From the NCBI RefSeq assembly GCF_900091955.1, contig NZ_FMDF01000165.1:1-64000 (forward strand): a stretch of DNA of 64,000 nucleotides, written 5' to 3'. The notes under the pieces were generated by a model. That model worked only from the letters and a program-made list of their open reading frames with translations, searched no databases and had not been told where the DNA came from. This DNA is from Streptomyces sp. Ncost-T10-10d. Lineage in GTDB: Bacteria > Actinomycetota > Actinomycetes > Streptomycetales > Streptomycetaceae. Position 1 is the stretch's first letter; each line of letters starts with the position of its first letter. The translations under genes were made by a program, and so were the position numbers. Shown here piece by piece: positions 6,820 to 15,362 of this stretch.

Positions 6820-9108
6820 ATGTTCGAGCACATGACCTTCGGAAGAAGAGCGTCGACCGCCCTCGTCGCCGTTCTCGGGCTCCTTCTCGCGCTGCTGTCC
6901 TTACAGACCGCACCCGCACACGCGGCGGGCAAGTTGACGGCCACCTTCAGCTCTGCCGACAACGGCTCGTGGTGGAAGGGGACTTATGTCCTGCATAACG
7001 ACACCGACACCGCCGTCACCGGCTGGAGCCTCGAATTCGACCTGCCGGCCGGGGTCGCGATCGACACCTCCTACAACGGCACCGTCACCACCCAGGGCAG
7101 CCACATCACCGCGGTCAACGCCCACTACAACGGTACGGTCGCCGCGCACAGCACCACCGAGCCGTACAGCTTCTGGTTCGTGGCCACCGGACCGATCACC
7201 GCGCCGACCGGCTGCCGGATCAACGGCGACAAGTGCGACGGCTCCGCGGATGTGCCGCCGGGCGCGCCGAGCGGGCTGAAGCGGACCGACGTCACCGCCC
7301 GCACCGCGTCACTGTCCTGGACCGCGGCCGCTGCGGGCGACTTCCCCGTGGCGTCGTACGACATCCTGTCCGGCGGCAAGGTGGTCGGTACCGCCACCGC
7401 GGCGACCTCCGCCACGGTCACCGGGCTGACCCCGGCGACCGCCTACTCCTTCACCGTCCGGGCCAAGGACACCCGTGGCAACACCTCCGCCGAGAGCGCC
7501 GCGCTGGCCGTCACCACCGTCGACCCGGCCACCGACACCTCCCCGCCCACCGCCCCCGGCTCGCTGCACTCCACGGCAACCGACTCCTCGTCCGTCACCC
7601 TGGCCTGGACCGCCGCGACGGACAACCAGCGGGTCGCCGCGTACGACGTCTACCGTGGTGGTCAACTCGCCACCACGGTCTCCGGTACGACGACCACCGC
7701 CACCATCGGCGGACTCTCTCCCTCGACCTCGTACACCTTCACCGTCAAGGCCCGTGACGCGGCGGACAACGCCTCCCCGGCCAGTAACGCGCTCACGGTG
7801 AAGACCGACGACATCGTCGGCGCGGGCAACTACGCCAAGGTCGGCTACTTCGTTCAATGGGGCATCTACGGCCGCCAGTACTTCGTCAAGAACCTCCACG
7901 ACTCCGGCGCCGCGAACAAGCTCGACATCGTCAACTACGCGTTCGCCAATATCGATCCGAACAACCTGACCTGCCTGAACGGCGTCACCAAGGGAACCAC
8001 CGCCGACCCCCAGGACCCCGAGCAGGGCACCGGCGCCGGTGACGCCGACGCCGACTACGGGCGCCCGTTCAGCGCCGCCCAGTCCGTCGACGGCGTCGCG
8101 GACGACGGCTGGGGCAAACTCCGTGGCAACTTCAACCAGTTGAAGAAGCTCAAGAAGCTTCACCCGAACCTGAAGATCGTGGTCTCACTCGGCGGCTGGA
8201 CGTACTCGAAGTACTTCTCCGACGTGGCGGCCACCGACGCCTCCCGCAAGAAGTTCGTCTCCTCCTGCATCGACATGTACCTCAAGGGCAACCTGCCCGA
8301 GTACAACGGCGCGGGCGGCCCCGGCACCGCAGCCGGGATCTTCGACGGCTTCGACATCGACTGGGAATGGCCGGGCACCGGCACCGGACACCCCGGCAAC
8401 CACTACTCACCGAACGACAAGACCAACCTGACCCTGCTGCTTGCCGAGTTCCGCAAGCAGATGGACGCCCTCGGCGGCGGCCACCGCCTCCTCACCGCCT
8501 TCACCCCCGCCGACCCGCAGAAGATCGGCGACGGATGGGACCTGAACAGGGTCTTCGACTCCCTCGACGTGGCCAACGTCCAGGGTTACGACTTCCACGG
8601 CTCAGGCAGTGACAACTCCTGGGAGCCGAACCGGACCGGCCACCAGGCCAACCTCTACACCGACGACCAGGACCCGTACGACTTCCACTTCAGCGCCGAC
8701 GCCGCCATCGAGGCATACACGGACGCGGGCGTGGAGCCCCGCAAGCTGACCCTCGGCATCCCGTTCTACGGACGCGGCTGGCAGAACGTCACCGAGGGCG
8801 GGGCCGCAGGTGAATGGCAGCCCGCGGGAGGTGCGGCCCCCGGCCAGTTCGCGGAGGAGGCCGGCACCCGCGGCTACTCCAACCTCATCGGCGCCTACCC
8901 GGCGATGACGGTCCATCACGACGAGCAGTCGGTGTCCACGTACGGCTGGACCGGCAGCCAGTGGTGGTCCTTCGACGACACCTGGTCCATCGGCAAGAAG
9001 ACGGAGTACGTGAAGAACAAGGGTCTGCTGGGGGTGATGGTCTGGGAGATGTCCGGTGACACGCCTCAGGGCACACTGCTCAACGCCCTCGACACCGGGC
9101 TGGGGTAA
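6820..9108 (+). CDS. Secreted family 18 chitinase with CBM2 and two fibronectin III domains
   Basis: A 762-residue extracellular chitinase. The order is: signal peptide 1-36 (cleavage after APAHAA), CBM2-type carbohydrate-binding domain ~37-145, two fibronectin type III domains ~146-235 and ~243-332, and a GH18 catalytic domain ~340-762. The catalytic DxxDxDxE motif reads DGFDIDWE at 509-516, with Glu516 the acid/base. SLGGW upstream is the second conserved strand. It hydrolyses beta-1,4-GlcNAc linkages by the substrate-assisted route known for GH18. The start is the ATG at 6820 after GGGAGA. Codon 28 (6901-6903), inside the signal peptide, is TTA, so translation may need the bldA tRNA. The promoter carries DasR-like repeats. 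Confidence 0.96.
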   Translation: MFEHMTFGRRASTALVAVLGLLLALLSLQTAPAHAAGKLTATFSSADNGSWWKGTYVLHNDTDTAVTGWSLEFDLPAGVAIDTSYNGTVTTQGSHITAVNAHYNGTVAAHSTTEPYSFWFVATGPITAPTGCRINGDKCDGSADVPPGAPSGLKRTDVTARTASLSWTAAAAGDFPVASYDILSGGKVVGTATAATSATVTGLTPATAYSFTVRAKDTRGNTSAESAALAVTTVDPATDTSPPTAPGSLHSTATDSSSVTLAWTAATDNQRVAAYDVYRGGQLATTVSGTTTTATIGGLSPSTSYTFTVKARDAADNASPASNALTVKTDDIVGAGNYAKVGYFVQWGIYGRQYFVKNLHDSGAANKLDIVNYAFANIDPNNLTCLNGVTKGTTADPQDPEQGTGAGDADADYGRPFSAAQSVDGVADDGWGKLRGNFNQLKKLKKLHPNLKIVVSLGGWTYSKYFSDVAATDASRKKFVSSCIDMYLKGNLPEYNGAGGPGTAAGIFDGFDIDWEWPGTGTGHPGNHYSPNDKTNLTLLLAEFRKQMDALGGGHRLLTAFTPADPQKIGDGWDLNRVFDSLDVANVQGYDFHGSGSDNSWEPNRTGHQANLYTDDQDPYDFHFSADAAIEAYTDAGVEPRKLTLGIPFYGRGWQNVTEGGAAGEWQPAGGAAPGQFAEEAGTRGYSNLIGAYPAMTVHHDEQSVSTYGWTGSQWWSFDDTWSIGKKTEYVKNKGLLGVMVWEMSGDTPQGTLLNALDTGLG

Positions 9109-9253
9109 GGGCGCGCAACGTCCAGTGGCGCCGGCCCGGGCTCAACTCGCCGAGATGCGCGCGGGCGAGGCCCGTCGGGGCAGGGCGGGAACCGCACAGG
9201 CCCAGCCATTCTTCACAACCTGCTGAACCTGTAAGGCCGTTGCCCGGTTGCGG

Positions 9254-9715
9254 TCACCGCGCCGCTTTTCCCCGGGGCTGCCCCCGGCCGGCGTCCTGCC
9301 ACGGGAAGGGGGCGAGGTCGGGCTCGATCCAGCCTGTCTTCGCCTGCGAGGAGGCCAGCGTCGACGGACGGTAGAAGTGGGCTGTCAGGAGTCGCTTGTC
9401 GAGCAGGGCGGGGTGGTGATCGGCGAATGCGGTGAAGTCGTCTTCGCCGTGTTCGGCCGCGTGGTGACCGACCAGCTCCACCCAGGCCCGGCTGACGGTC
9501 GCGTGGTACTTCTGGGGCGCCCCGGCATAGCGGGCGGTGCGCTGGATGCCATCGCTGACCAGGCCGACCGCCGCGCACACACCGACCCGCCGCACGGCCA
9601 GCCACGTCAGATGGACATGTTCCCGGTGGCCGAACCGCTCGGCGGTTGCCATGACTTCGGCCATCAAGGCATCGAAGTCGGGCGCGTTGGCGGCGTGCGG
9701 GGGACGAGTGGTCAT
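9254..9715 (-). CDS. Conserved hypothetical protein with His-rich motifs, coupled to MarR
   Basis: A 153-residue soluble protein. Visible features are a histidine-rich helix FGHREHVHLTWLAVRR (about 28-43) and a second KYHATVSRAWVELVGHH segment (about 70-86). These recall a broad family of small proteins with HxxHL...YHxTxT signatures that may bind metal, but the function is unsettled. Its ATG overlaps the stop of the MarR gene (ATGA), so it is translated from the same transcript and is a likely MarR-controlled effector. No signal peptide or membrane segment is present. Confidence 0.8.
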   Translation of the reverse strand: MTTRPPHAANAPDFDALMAEVMATAERFGHREHVHLTWLAVRRVGVCAAVGLVSDGIQRTARYAGAPQKYHATVSRAWVELVGHHAAEHGEDDFTAFADHHPALLDKRLLTAHFYRPSTLASSQAKTGWIEPDLAPFPWQDAGRGQPRGKAAR

Positions 9716-10146
9716 GAGGGCACCTCCGTCAGGGCCTGCAGGGCAGCGCGCAGGCCTGCGATCGCGTCCTTCGGCAGGCCGTCGAGCGCGCGATGCTCCA
9801 GACCGGCGATGGCCTGTCGGATCGTGGTGGCGGTCAGCTTTCCGGAGGGGGTGAGTTCGATGAGCACCGCGCGGCGGTCTCCCGGGCTGGCGCCACGGGT
9901 GATGTGGCCGCGTCGTTCCAGGCGGTCCAGGACGCTGGTCAGCGTGGTGGGGCGGGTGCCCACGGCCGCGCCGAGTTCGGACACGGTCCGGCCTCGGCCG
10001 TCGGCCAGGTTGGCCAGTGCGTTGATCTCGGAGGGGGTCAGGTCCAGGTCGACGAGCTCTGCGGCGAGCACCTGCAGGGTGGCGTGGGTGGCCCGCTGCA
10101 GAGCGAGCAGGGCCGACCACTCGGATGGCACGGATTCGGATTGCAT
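9712..10146 (-). CDS. MarR-family transcriptional regulator
   Basis: A 144-residue winged-helix regulator. The MarR core runs from ~35 to ~110: LTPSEINALANLADG, the recognition helix region VSELGAAVGTRPTTLTSVLD, and the wing GDRRAVLIELT. Such proteins bind palindromic DNA as dimers and release it on binding phenolic or oxidised ligands. It is first in a two-gene operon with the His-rich protein. The ATG at 10146 lies only 8 nt from a good -10 box, so the transcript is probably leaderless and no ribosome binding site is expected. Three ATTCG/ATTTCG repeats across the start (10125-10170) could be its own operator. Confidence 0.9.
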   Translation of the reverse strand: MQSESVPSEWSALLALQRATHATLQVLAAELVDLDLTPSEINALANLADGRGRTVSELGAAVGTRPTTLTSVLDRLERRGHITRGASPGDRRAVLIELTPSGKLTATTIRQAIAGLEHRALDGLPKDAIAGLRAALQALTEVPS

Positions 10147-10154
10147 GATTTCGG

Positions 10155-10183
10155 ACTATACGATTTCGTGCTACCTGCTGCAA
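10155..10183 (-). promoter_or_regulatory. SigA-type promoter giving a leaderless marR transcript
   Basis: On the minus strand: -35 TTGCAG (10178-10183), a 17-bp spacer, and -10 TATAGT (10155-10160). The ATG follows after 8 nt, the usual distance from -10 to the transcription start. Confidence 0.75.
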
Positions 10184-10319
10184 ACCGGACCGGAGCCGCG
10201 CCCGGCCTCGATCGACCCCCACGGCGTGGGGGCTGCTCCGTGGACGGCGTGTCGGCTGACGTGGGCCTACGGCCAGGCAAGGCGCCTCCTCGCGGGGCGG
10301 CCCGGCACATCCGGAAACG

Positions 10320-10371
10320 CCCCGGCACTCCGCCCCCGGTGCTGTGCGGTACCAGGGGTGGAGTGCCGGGG
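10320..10371. terminator. Hairpin terminator downstream of aceB
   Basis: CCCCGGCACTCC (10320-10331) pairs perfectly with GGAGTGCCGGGG (10360-10371). It lies 14 bp beyond the malate synthase stop on the minus strand. The CAAAA on its plus-strand 3' side gives no U-tract for aceB, which is common for Streptomyces terminators. Confidence 0.7.
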
Positions 10372-10384
10372 CAAAAGCGGGAGC

Positions 10385-12004
10385 TCAGCCCAGCTGCTCG
10401 TACGCCGGCAGCGTCAGGAAGTCCGCGTAGTCCTGGTCCAGGGAGACCTGGAGCAGGAGGTCGTGGGCCTGTTGCCACCTGCCGGACGCGAACGCCTCGT
10501 CGCCGATCTCGGTGCGGATCGCTGCGAGTTCCTCGGCCGCGACCTTGCGGGCCAGGTCCGCCGTGGCGTGTTCGCCGTTCTCGAAGACCACGTCGGCGTT
10601 GATCCACTGCCAGATCTGCGACCGCGAGATCTCCGCGGTGGCCGCGTCCTCCATGAGGTTGAAGATGGCGACGGCGCCCATGCCACGCAGCCAGGCCTCG
10701 ATGTAGCGGATGCCGACCGCGACGGCGTTGCGCAGGCCGTCGTACGTGGGCTTGGCGTCCAGGGTGTCGATGGCGATCAGGTCGCCCGCGGCCACCGAGA
10801 CGTCCTCGCGCAGGCGGTCCTTCTGGTTCGGCTTCTCACCGAGGACCGCGTCGAAGGAGGCCATGGCGATCGGGACCAGGTCCGGGTGGGCGACCCAGGA
10901 GCCGTCGAAGCCGTCGTGGGCCTCGCGGTCCTTGTCGGCCTTGACCTTCTCGAAGGCGACCTTGTTGACCTCGGCGTCGCGGCGGGACGGGATGAAGGCC
11001 GCCATGCCGCCGATGGCGTGCGCGCCGCGCTTGTGGCAGGTGCGGACGAGGAGTTCGGTGTACGCGCGCATGAACGGAGCCGTCATCGTCACCGCGTTGC
11101 GGTCCGGGAGGACGAACTTGGCTCCGCCGTCACGGAAGTTCTTGACGATGGAGAAGAGGTAGTCCCAACGGCCCGCGTTCAGCCCGGAGGCGTGGTCGCG
11201 GAGCTCGTACAGGATCTCCTCCATCTCGTACGCGGCGGTGATCGTCTCGATGAGGACGGTCGCGCGGACCGTGCCCTGCGGGATGCCGACGTAGTCCTGG
11301 GCGAAGACGAAGATGTCGTTCCAGAGACGGGCCTCCAGGTGCGACTCCGTCTTCGGGAGGTAGAAGTACGGGCCCTTGCCGAGGTCGATGAGGCGCTGGG
11401 CGTTGTGGAAGAAGCAGAGGCCGAAGTCGACCAGCGCACCCGGCACCGGGGTTCCGTCGAGCTGGAGGTGACGCTCGTTCAGATGCCAGCCGCGGGGACG
11501 GGTGACGACCGTGGCGAGCTCGCCGGCGGGCTTCAGCGCGTACGACTTGCCGGACCGGGGGTCCGTGAAATCGATGTTACGGGTGTAGGCGTCGATCAGA
11601 TTGAGCTGGCCGAGGATGACGTTCTCCCACGTGGGGGCGGACGCGTCCTCGAAGTCGGCGAGCCAGACCTTGGCGCCCGAGTTCAGGGCGTTGATGGTCA
11701 TCTTGCGGTCGGTCGGACCGGTGATCTCCACCCGGCGGTCGTTCAACGCGGCCGGGGCCGGCGCGACCTTCCAGGAGTCGTCCGCGCGGATCGCCGCCGT
11801 CTCGGGCAGGAAGTCCAGCGTGGAGGTGCGGGCGATCTCGGCGCGGCGCTCGCCCCGGCGGGCGAGCAGCTCGTCACGGCGGGGCGTGAACTGCCGGTGC
11901 AGCTCGGCCACGAACGCGAGGGCCGCGTGGCTGAGGACCTCATCCTGCCGGGGCAGGGGCTCGGCATCGACGATGGCCAGCGGGGACGGCGCTGGTGCGG
12001 ACAT
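10385..12004 (-). CDS. aceB: Malate synthase (form A)
   Basis: A 539-residue enzyme condensing glyoxylate with acetyl-CoA to malate. It has the length and sequence of the malate synthase A family, including the RATVLIETITAAYEMEE active-site strand, the DLIAIDTLDAKPTYDGLRN region and a C-terminal catalytic-loop sequence MEDAATAEISRSQIWQW. The start is the ATG at 12004 with GAAGGAG upstream. In this locus glyoxylate comes from allantoin breakdown rather than from isocitrate lyase: allantoinase and allantoicase lie 6-9 kb away with AllR between. The promoter carries the same palindrome as allB, so shared repression by AllR is likely. Confidence 0.96.
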   Translation of the reverse strand: MSAPAPSPLAIVDAEPLPRQDEVLSHAALAFVAELHRQFTPRRDELLARRGERRAEIARTSTLDFLPETAAIRADDSWKVAPAPAALNDRRVEITGPTDRKMTINALNSGAKVWLADFEDASAPTWENVILGQLNLIDAYTRNIDFTDPRSGKSYALKPAGELATVVTRPRGWHLNERHLQLDGTPVPGALVDFGLCFFHNAQRLIDLGKGPYFYLPKTESHLEARLWNDIFVFAQDYVGIPQGTVRATVLIETITAAYEMEEILYELRDHASGLNAGRWDYLFSIVKNFRDGGAKFVLPDRNAVTMTAPFMRAYTELLVRTCHKRGAHAIGGMAAFIPSRRDAEVNKVAFEKVKADKDREAHDGFDGSWVAHPDLVPIAMASFDAVLGEKPNQKDRLREDVSVAAGDLIAIDTLDAKPTYDGLRNAVAVGIRYIEAWLRGMGAVAIFNLMEDAATAEISRSQIWQWINADVVFENGEHATADLARKVAAEELAAIRTEIGDEAFASGRWQQAHDLLLQVSLDQDYADFLTLPAYEQLG

Positions 12005-12139
12005 GAGCTGTCACTCCTTCAGCGGGCGGTGCGGGCGGCTTCTCACGGCCGCCGGGTCGCCTGAAACGGCACGGCGTGCCAGGGCTCCGGAATACGGCCG
12101 TGGGCGCCGTCTGGGGTGCAGAGGGCTTCTGACCAGTGG

Positions 12140-12168
12140 ATAGTAGTTTCCTCATGGTGGAAGTTCAA
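12140..12168 (-). promoter_or_regulatory. aceB promoter
   Basis: On the minus strand: -35 TTGAAC (12163-12168), a 17-bp spacer, and -10 TACTAT (12140-12145). This puts transcription start about 130 bp before the ATG. The -35 box overlaps the AllR-like operator. Confidence 0.65.
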
Positions 12169-12180
12169 TGGTTTGTTGAT
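12164..12180. promoter_or_regulatory. Putative AllR operator at aceB
   Basis: TTCAAT-GGTTT-GTTGAT is a near-perfect 6-5-6 palindrome. It shares 13 of 17 positions with the site before allantoinase (18433-18449). Its overlap with the -35 box fits repression. A second dyad, TTTCC-N7-GGAAG, lies beside it at about 12147-12163. Confidence 0.7.
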
Positions 12181-12238
12181 GTCGAGATTCTCCGGGTCGA
12201 CAGAAGTGGGGCGGGGGCGGCGCCGGGTGCCGTCGCGT

Positions 12239-12844
12239 TCACTCAAGGTGCTTGAGGTCCTCCACCGTGTCGATGTCGTACGCCTGAGCCACATCGGAAC
12301 ACTCGACGAGCGTGATCGCATCGCGGTGCGCCCGCAGATACGCCCGAGCGCCCCGGTCGCCCACCGCTCCCGCCGCGATGTCCGCCCACCGGTCGGCCCC
12401 GAACAGCACCGGATGCCCGCGCTCACCGTCGTACGAGGCGGCCACGAGACTCGTCCGGGAGCGGTACGCCGATCGCACCCGCGCCACCGCGTCCGCGCCG
12501 ATGCCCGGCTGGTCGACCAGGAGGACGAGCGCCGCGTCCGCTCCCGTACCGGAGAGCGCCCCGAGCCCCGCCCGCAACGACGAGCCCATGCCCTCGGTCC
12601 ACTCGGGGTTGACGGTCACCGTGCAGCCGGCGAGGTCGGCGCGTGCTCGTACCTCTTCAGCCGCGGCGCCCAGGACCACAAGGACGCGGTCGCAGCCGCC
12701 CTCCCGAAGCATGCGTACCGCGTGCTCCACCAGCGGCCGGCCGCGGTGTTCGAGCAGTGCCTTGGGCCGCCCGCCGAGTCGCCGTCCGCCGCCCGCGGCG
12801 AGCAGCAGCCCGGCGACCACCGGCGTTTGTGTTGTCCGAGTCAT
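12239..12844 (-). CDS. MobA-like molybdenum-cofactor nucleotidyltransferase
   Basis: A 201-residue GT-A-fold nucleotidyltransferase. The signature LAAGGGRRLGGRPKALL is near residue 13, the usual place for MobA/MocA proteins that load CTP or GTP onto molybdopterin. An LVDQPG motif in the middle would hold the metal-binding aspartate. The start is set at the ATG at 12844; a GTG/ATG farther upstream is possible and the ribosome binding site is weak. Between malate synthase and the allantoin genes it plausibly matures the cofactor of xanthine dehydrogenase, the enzyme that feeds urate into this pathway. That role is inferred from context. Confidence 0.85.
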   Translation of the reverse strand: MTRTTQTPVVAGLLLAAGGGRRLGGRPKALLEHRGRPLVEHAVRMLREGGCDRVLVVLGAAAEEVRARADLAGCTVTVNPEWTEGMGSSLRAGLGALSGTGADAALVLLVDQPGIGADAVARVRSAYRSRTSLVAASYDGERGHPVLFGADRWADIAAGAVGDRGARAYLRAHRDAITLVECSDVAQAYDIDTVEDLKHLE

Positions 12845-13079
12845 GCGGACTGGATACCTCAGATGTGCCCTCCTCGCGCAAGCGGGCCGGACGGGTACGG
12901 CCGGGCGCCACCGTCCCCGGAGCCACCTGAACGTCACCCTTACGGGACACCCTGAATTCCGTCTGCGGAGTGGCGCTCGACACCTGTCATGGCGTTAACT
13001 TGCGGACATCCCCGGACACTTGACCGCGGTCCGGGACCCGGTCGGAACACTGGCACAAGGATGTGCGAGGGGGAGTGCT

Positions 13080-13394
13080 TTGTTGCGAAGCGTGGGGCAG
13101 ACGCGGGTGACCGGCAGTGGTGAGGACCCGAGGGTGATGGAGCTGCGTACGGCCGTCTCCCGACTCCGCCGAGAGCTGGCGGGGCATCCCGCGGAGTTCC
13201 CGGACCGGGGGATCGCCGAGGACGAGCTGGCCGCGCTGGATGCGATGGCCGTCAGTGGCGCACCCGAGATTCCGCGCCTGCGTCGTTCGCTGCTGCTGAT
13301 CGCGGGGGCGATCGGCTCGGTCAGCGCACTGGCCTCCGCACTCAGGGACGTACGCGTCGCCGTCGATCTCTTCGGCGAGCCGCCGCGCCGCTGA
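13080..13394 (+). CDS. Small conserved actinobacterial protein (DUF5955-like)
   Basis: About 104 residues, soluble, with Leu/Ala-rich amphipathic helices and a charged middle; no catalytic motif. The assignment to the DUF5955 group is from memory. I place the start at the TTG at 13080 because GAGGGGGAG lies just before it. The alternatives are a TTG at 13020 and a GTG at 13092. It stands alone on the plus strand and converges on the response-regulator gene. Function unknown. Confidence 0.6.
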   Translation: MLRSVGQTRVTGSGEDPRVMELRTAVSRLRRELAGHPAEFPDRGIAEDELAALDAMAVSGAPEIPRLRRSLLLIAGAIGSVSALASALRDVRVAVDLFGEPPRR

Positions 13395-13411
13395 CGTACG
13401 GCGGCCGGGAA

Positions 13412-14044
13412 TCAGCGACGGATCAGCCGACGGGCCGTCGCCGCCGCGACCGCCGAGGTGCGGGAGTCCACGCCCAGCTTGGCGTAGATGTGCACCAGAT
13501 GGGACTTCACCGTCGCCTGGCTGAGAAAGAGCTGCTTGCTGATCTGCAGGTTCGACAGGCCCTCGCCGACCAGCTGCAGCACTTCCAGTTCGCGCTTGGT
13601 CAGGGCCTCGGCCGGAGTCCGCATGCGGTCCATCAGACGGTGGGCGACGGCCGGAGCGAGTGCTGACCGGCCGGCCGCCGCCGTGCGTACCGCCGCCGCC
13701 AGTTCCTCCGGCGGGGCGTCCTTCAGCAGATAGCCGGCGGCGCCCGCCTCGACCGCGGCCAGGATGTCGGCGTCCGAGTCGTACGTGGTGAGGATCAACA
13801 CCCTGGGCGCGCCCGCCTCCGCTGTGATGGCCGCGGTGGCCTGCGAGCCGTGCATGCCCGCACCGAACTGCAGGTCCATGAGGACGACGTCGAACCCGCC
13901 GGTCGCGGCGAGCGCGACGGCCCGTTCGGCGGTGGCCGCCTCGGCGACCACGCAGAAGTCGGATTCGGCGTCGAGCACGGCCCGCAGCCCAGCCCGTACC
14001 ACCGGGTGGTCGTCGGCGAGCAGCAGCCTGATGGGGGTGGTCAT
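13412..14044 (-). CDS. NarL/LuxR-type response regulator
   Basis: A 210-residue two-component regulator. Its receiver domain (~3-120) has acidic residues DD at 11-12, phospho-acceptor Asp57 in VVLMDLQ and a conserved Lys in GYLLKDAP. A C-terminal LuxR helix-turn-helix (~148-205, LTKRELEVLQLVGEGLSN) follows. The ATG overlaps the kinase stop (ATGA), so the pair is translationally coupled. It is divergent from, and probably controls, the ABC exporter starting at 15363. The pair interrupts the allantoin gene block. Confidence 0.94.
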   Translation of the reverse strand: MTTPIRLLLADDHPVVRAGLRAVLDAESDFCVVAEAATAERAVALAATGGFDVVLMDLQFGAGMHGSQATAAITAEAGAPRVLILTTYDSDADILAAVEAGAAGYLLKDAPPEELAAAVRTAAAGRSALAPAVAHRLMDRMRTPAEALTKRELEVLQLVGEGLSNLQISKQLFLSQATVKSHLVHIYAKLGVDSRTSAVAAATARRLIRR

Positions 14045-15252
14045 GCGGCGTCCTGTCCTGGTCGGCCGTCGGGGAGCGGCAGCGGAAGGGTGAGGGCCAC
14101 GGCCGTGCCCTGATCGGGTGCCGACTCGACACTCAGCGTGCCGCCCAGCGAACGGGCCCGGGAACGCATCGCGGGCAGCCCGAAGCCGCCGGTGGCGGTG
14201 CCGGCCGTGACCGGTCCGCGCCCCGGGGCGAAACCGCGGCCGTCGTCGACGACGTCCAGCGACACGGACGTGTCCATGAAGCTGAGAGTGATCTCGGCGC
14301 GCCCGGCCCCTGCGTGCTGCACCGTGTTGGCCAGCGCCGACTGGGCGGTACGCAGCAGCGCCACCTCGTAGGGGGTGGGCAGCTCCACCGGAGTGCCGCT
14401 GACCGCGAACTGCACCGTGAGGCCGGGGGCCGTGGTGCGGGACGACAGACGCTCCAGGGCGGCTGCCAGGGAGCCGTTCTCCAGGTCGGGCGGCGACAGG
14501 GCGCGGACGAAGCGGCGGGCCTCGGCGAGATTGTCCTGCGCGGCCTCGCGGGCCCGCCGGACGTGGGCGGTGGCGGGGGCGTCGGCGGACAGGGTGCGCT
14601 CGGCGGCGCGCAGCAGCAACTGGATGCTGGACAGGCCCTGTGCCAGGGTGTCGTGGATCTCGCGGGCCAGCCGTTCACGTTCGGCGAGCGTGCCCGCGGT
14701 GCGTTCCGCCTCGGCCAGCTCCGCGCGGGTCGACACCAGCTCCTCGATGAGTTCGCGGCGCCGTTCGCTCTCCCGGAACAGCGCTTCGTACCCGAGGACC
14801 GTCGCTACCGCGACCGCCGCACCGAGCACCGGGCCGATGAACGTGCCGGGATTGATGGCCTGACCGTGCAGTACGAAGCTTGCGATGCCGACCGCCGCGG
14901 TGACCACGACGGTCGGCAGGGACCAGCGAGTCGGCAGCAGATGCAGCTGCAGGAAGTAGAGCGGGAAAGCCACCCACAGGGCGTCGGGCGACAGGACGAG
15001 CAGCACCAGCCAGACGGTACCGAGCAGTGCCAGCCACAGGGCGGCCGCGCGGTTGTGCGGCTGTACGGCGTCGGCGAGCGCGCCCGCCGCGTACACGCCG
15101 GCCATCGCACAGCTGACCACGACGACGGCGGTGGCGTGCGGTGCGTCGTCACTGACGGCCCGTAGCGCCGCGAGCGCGAGCAGCCCCACCAGTAGCGCGT
15201 GCAGACACATCCGCAGCGCGACGGCGACCGGGGGGTGGGCAGGGGAGTCCAT
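14041..15252 (-). CDS. Sensor histidine kinase (HisKA_3)
   Basis: A 403-residue membrane kinase. About six hydrophobic segments fill residues 10-165. A coiled linker follows, then the HisKA_3 phospho-acceptor motif REIHDTLAQGLSS and the ATPase domain (DVVDDGRGFAPG, GGFGLPAMRSRA). It would phosphorylate the coupled response regulator. The start is the ATG at 15252; longer versions lack a ribosome binding site. The sensor part has no extracellular loop, as in LiaS/DesK-type kinases that sense events in the membrane. This and the neighbouring exporter suggest an envelope or antimicrobial-peptide stress response. Confidence 0.93.
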   Translation of the reverse strand: MDSPAHPPVAVALRMCLHALLVGLLALAALRAVSDDAPHATAVVVVSCAMAGVYAAGALADAVQPHNRAAALWLALLGTVWLVLLVLSPDALWVAFPLYFLQLHLLPTRWSLPTVVVTAAVGIASFVLHGQAINPGTFIGPVLGAAVAVATVLGYEALFRESERRRELIEELVSTRAELAEAERTAGTLAERERLAREIHDTLAQGLSSIQLLLRAAERTLSADAPATAHVRRAREAAQDNLAEARRFVRALSPPDLENGSLAAALERLSSRTTAPGLTVQFAVSGTPVELPTPYEVALLRTAQSALANTVQHAGAGRAEITLSFMDTSVSLDVVDDGRGFAPGRGPVTAGTATGGFGLPAMRSRARSLGGTLSVESAPDQGTAVALTLPLPLPDGRPGQDAA

Positions 15253-15362
15253 GATTCGTCCAGCGTAGACGGACGGCGCCCGTGGCCGGTCAATCGAAAG
15301 GTTGATGTCAGTACCCACCGCCGAGCGATGTTTCCGGGGGCCCGTGAGCCGAGGCTGGAAGC

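Noticed and set aside
9248..12064. A 938-codon plus-strand open frame
   Set aside because: It is antisense to malate synthase, the MarR gene and its partner. Its composition is that of a reverse-frame shadow in high-GC DNA, and it has no ribosome binding site or recognisable domain.
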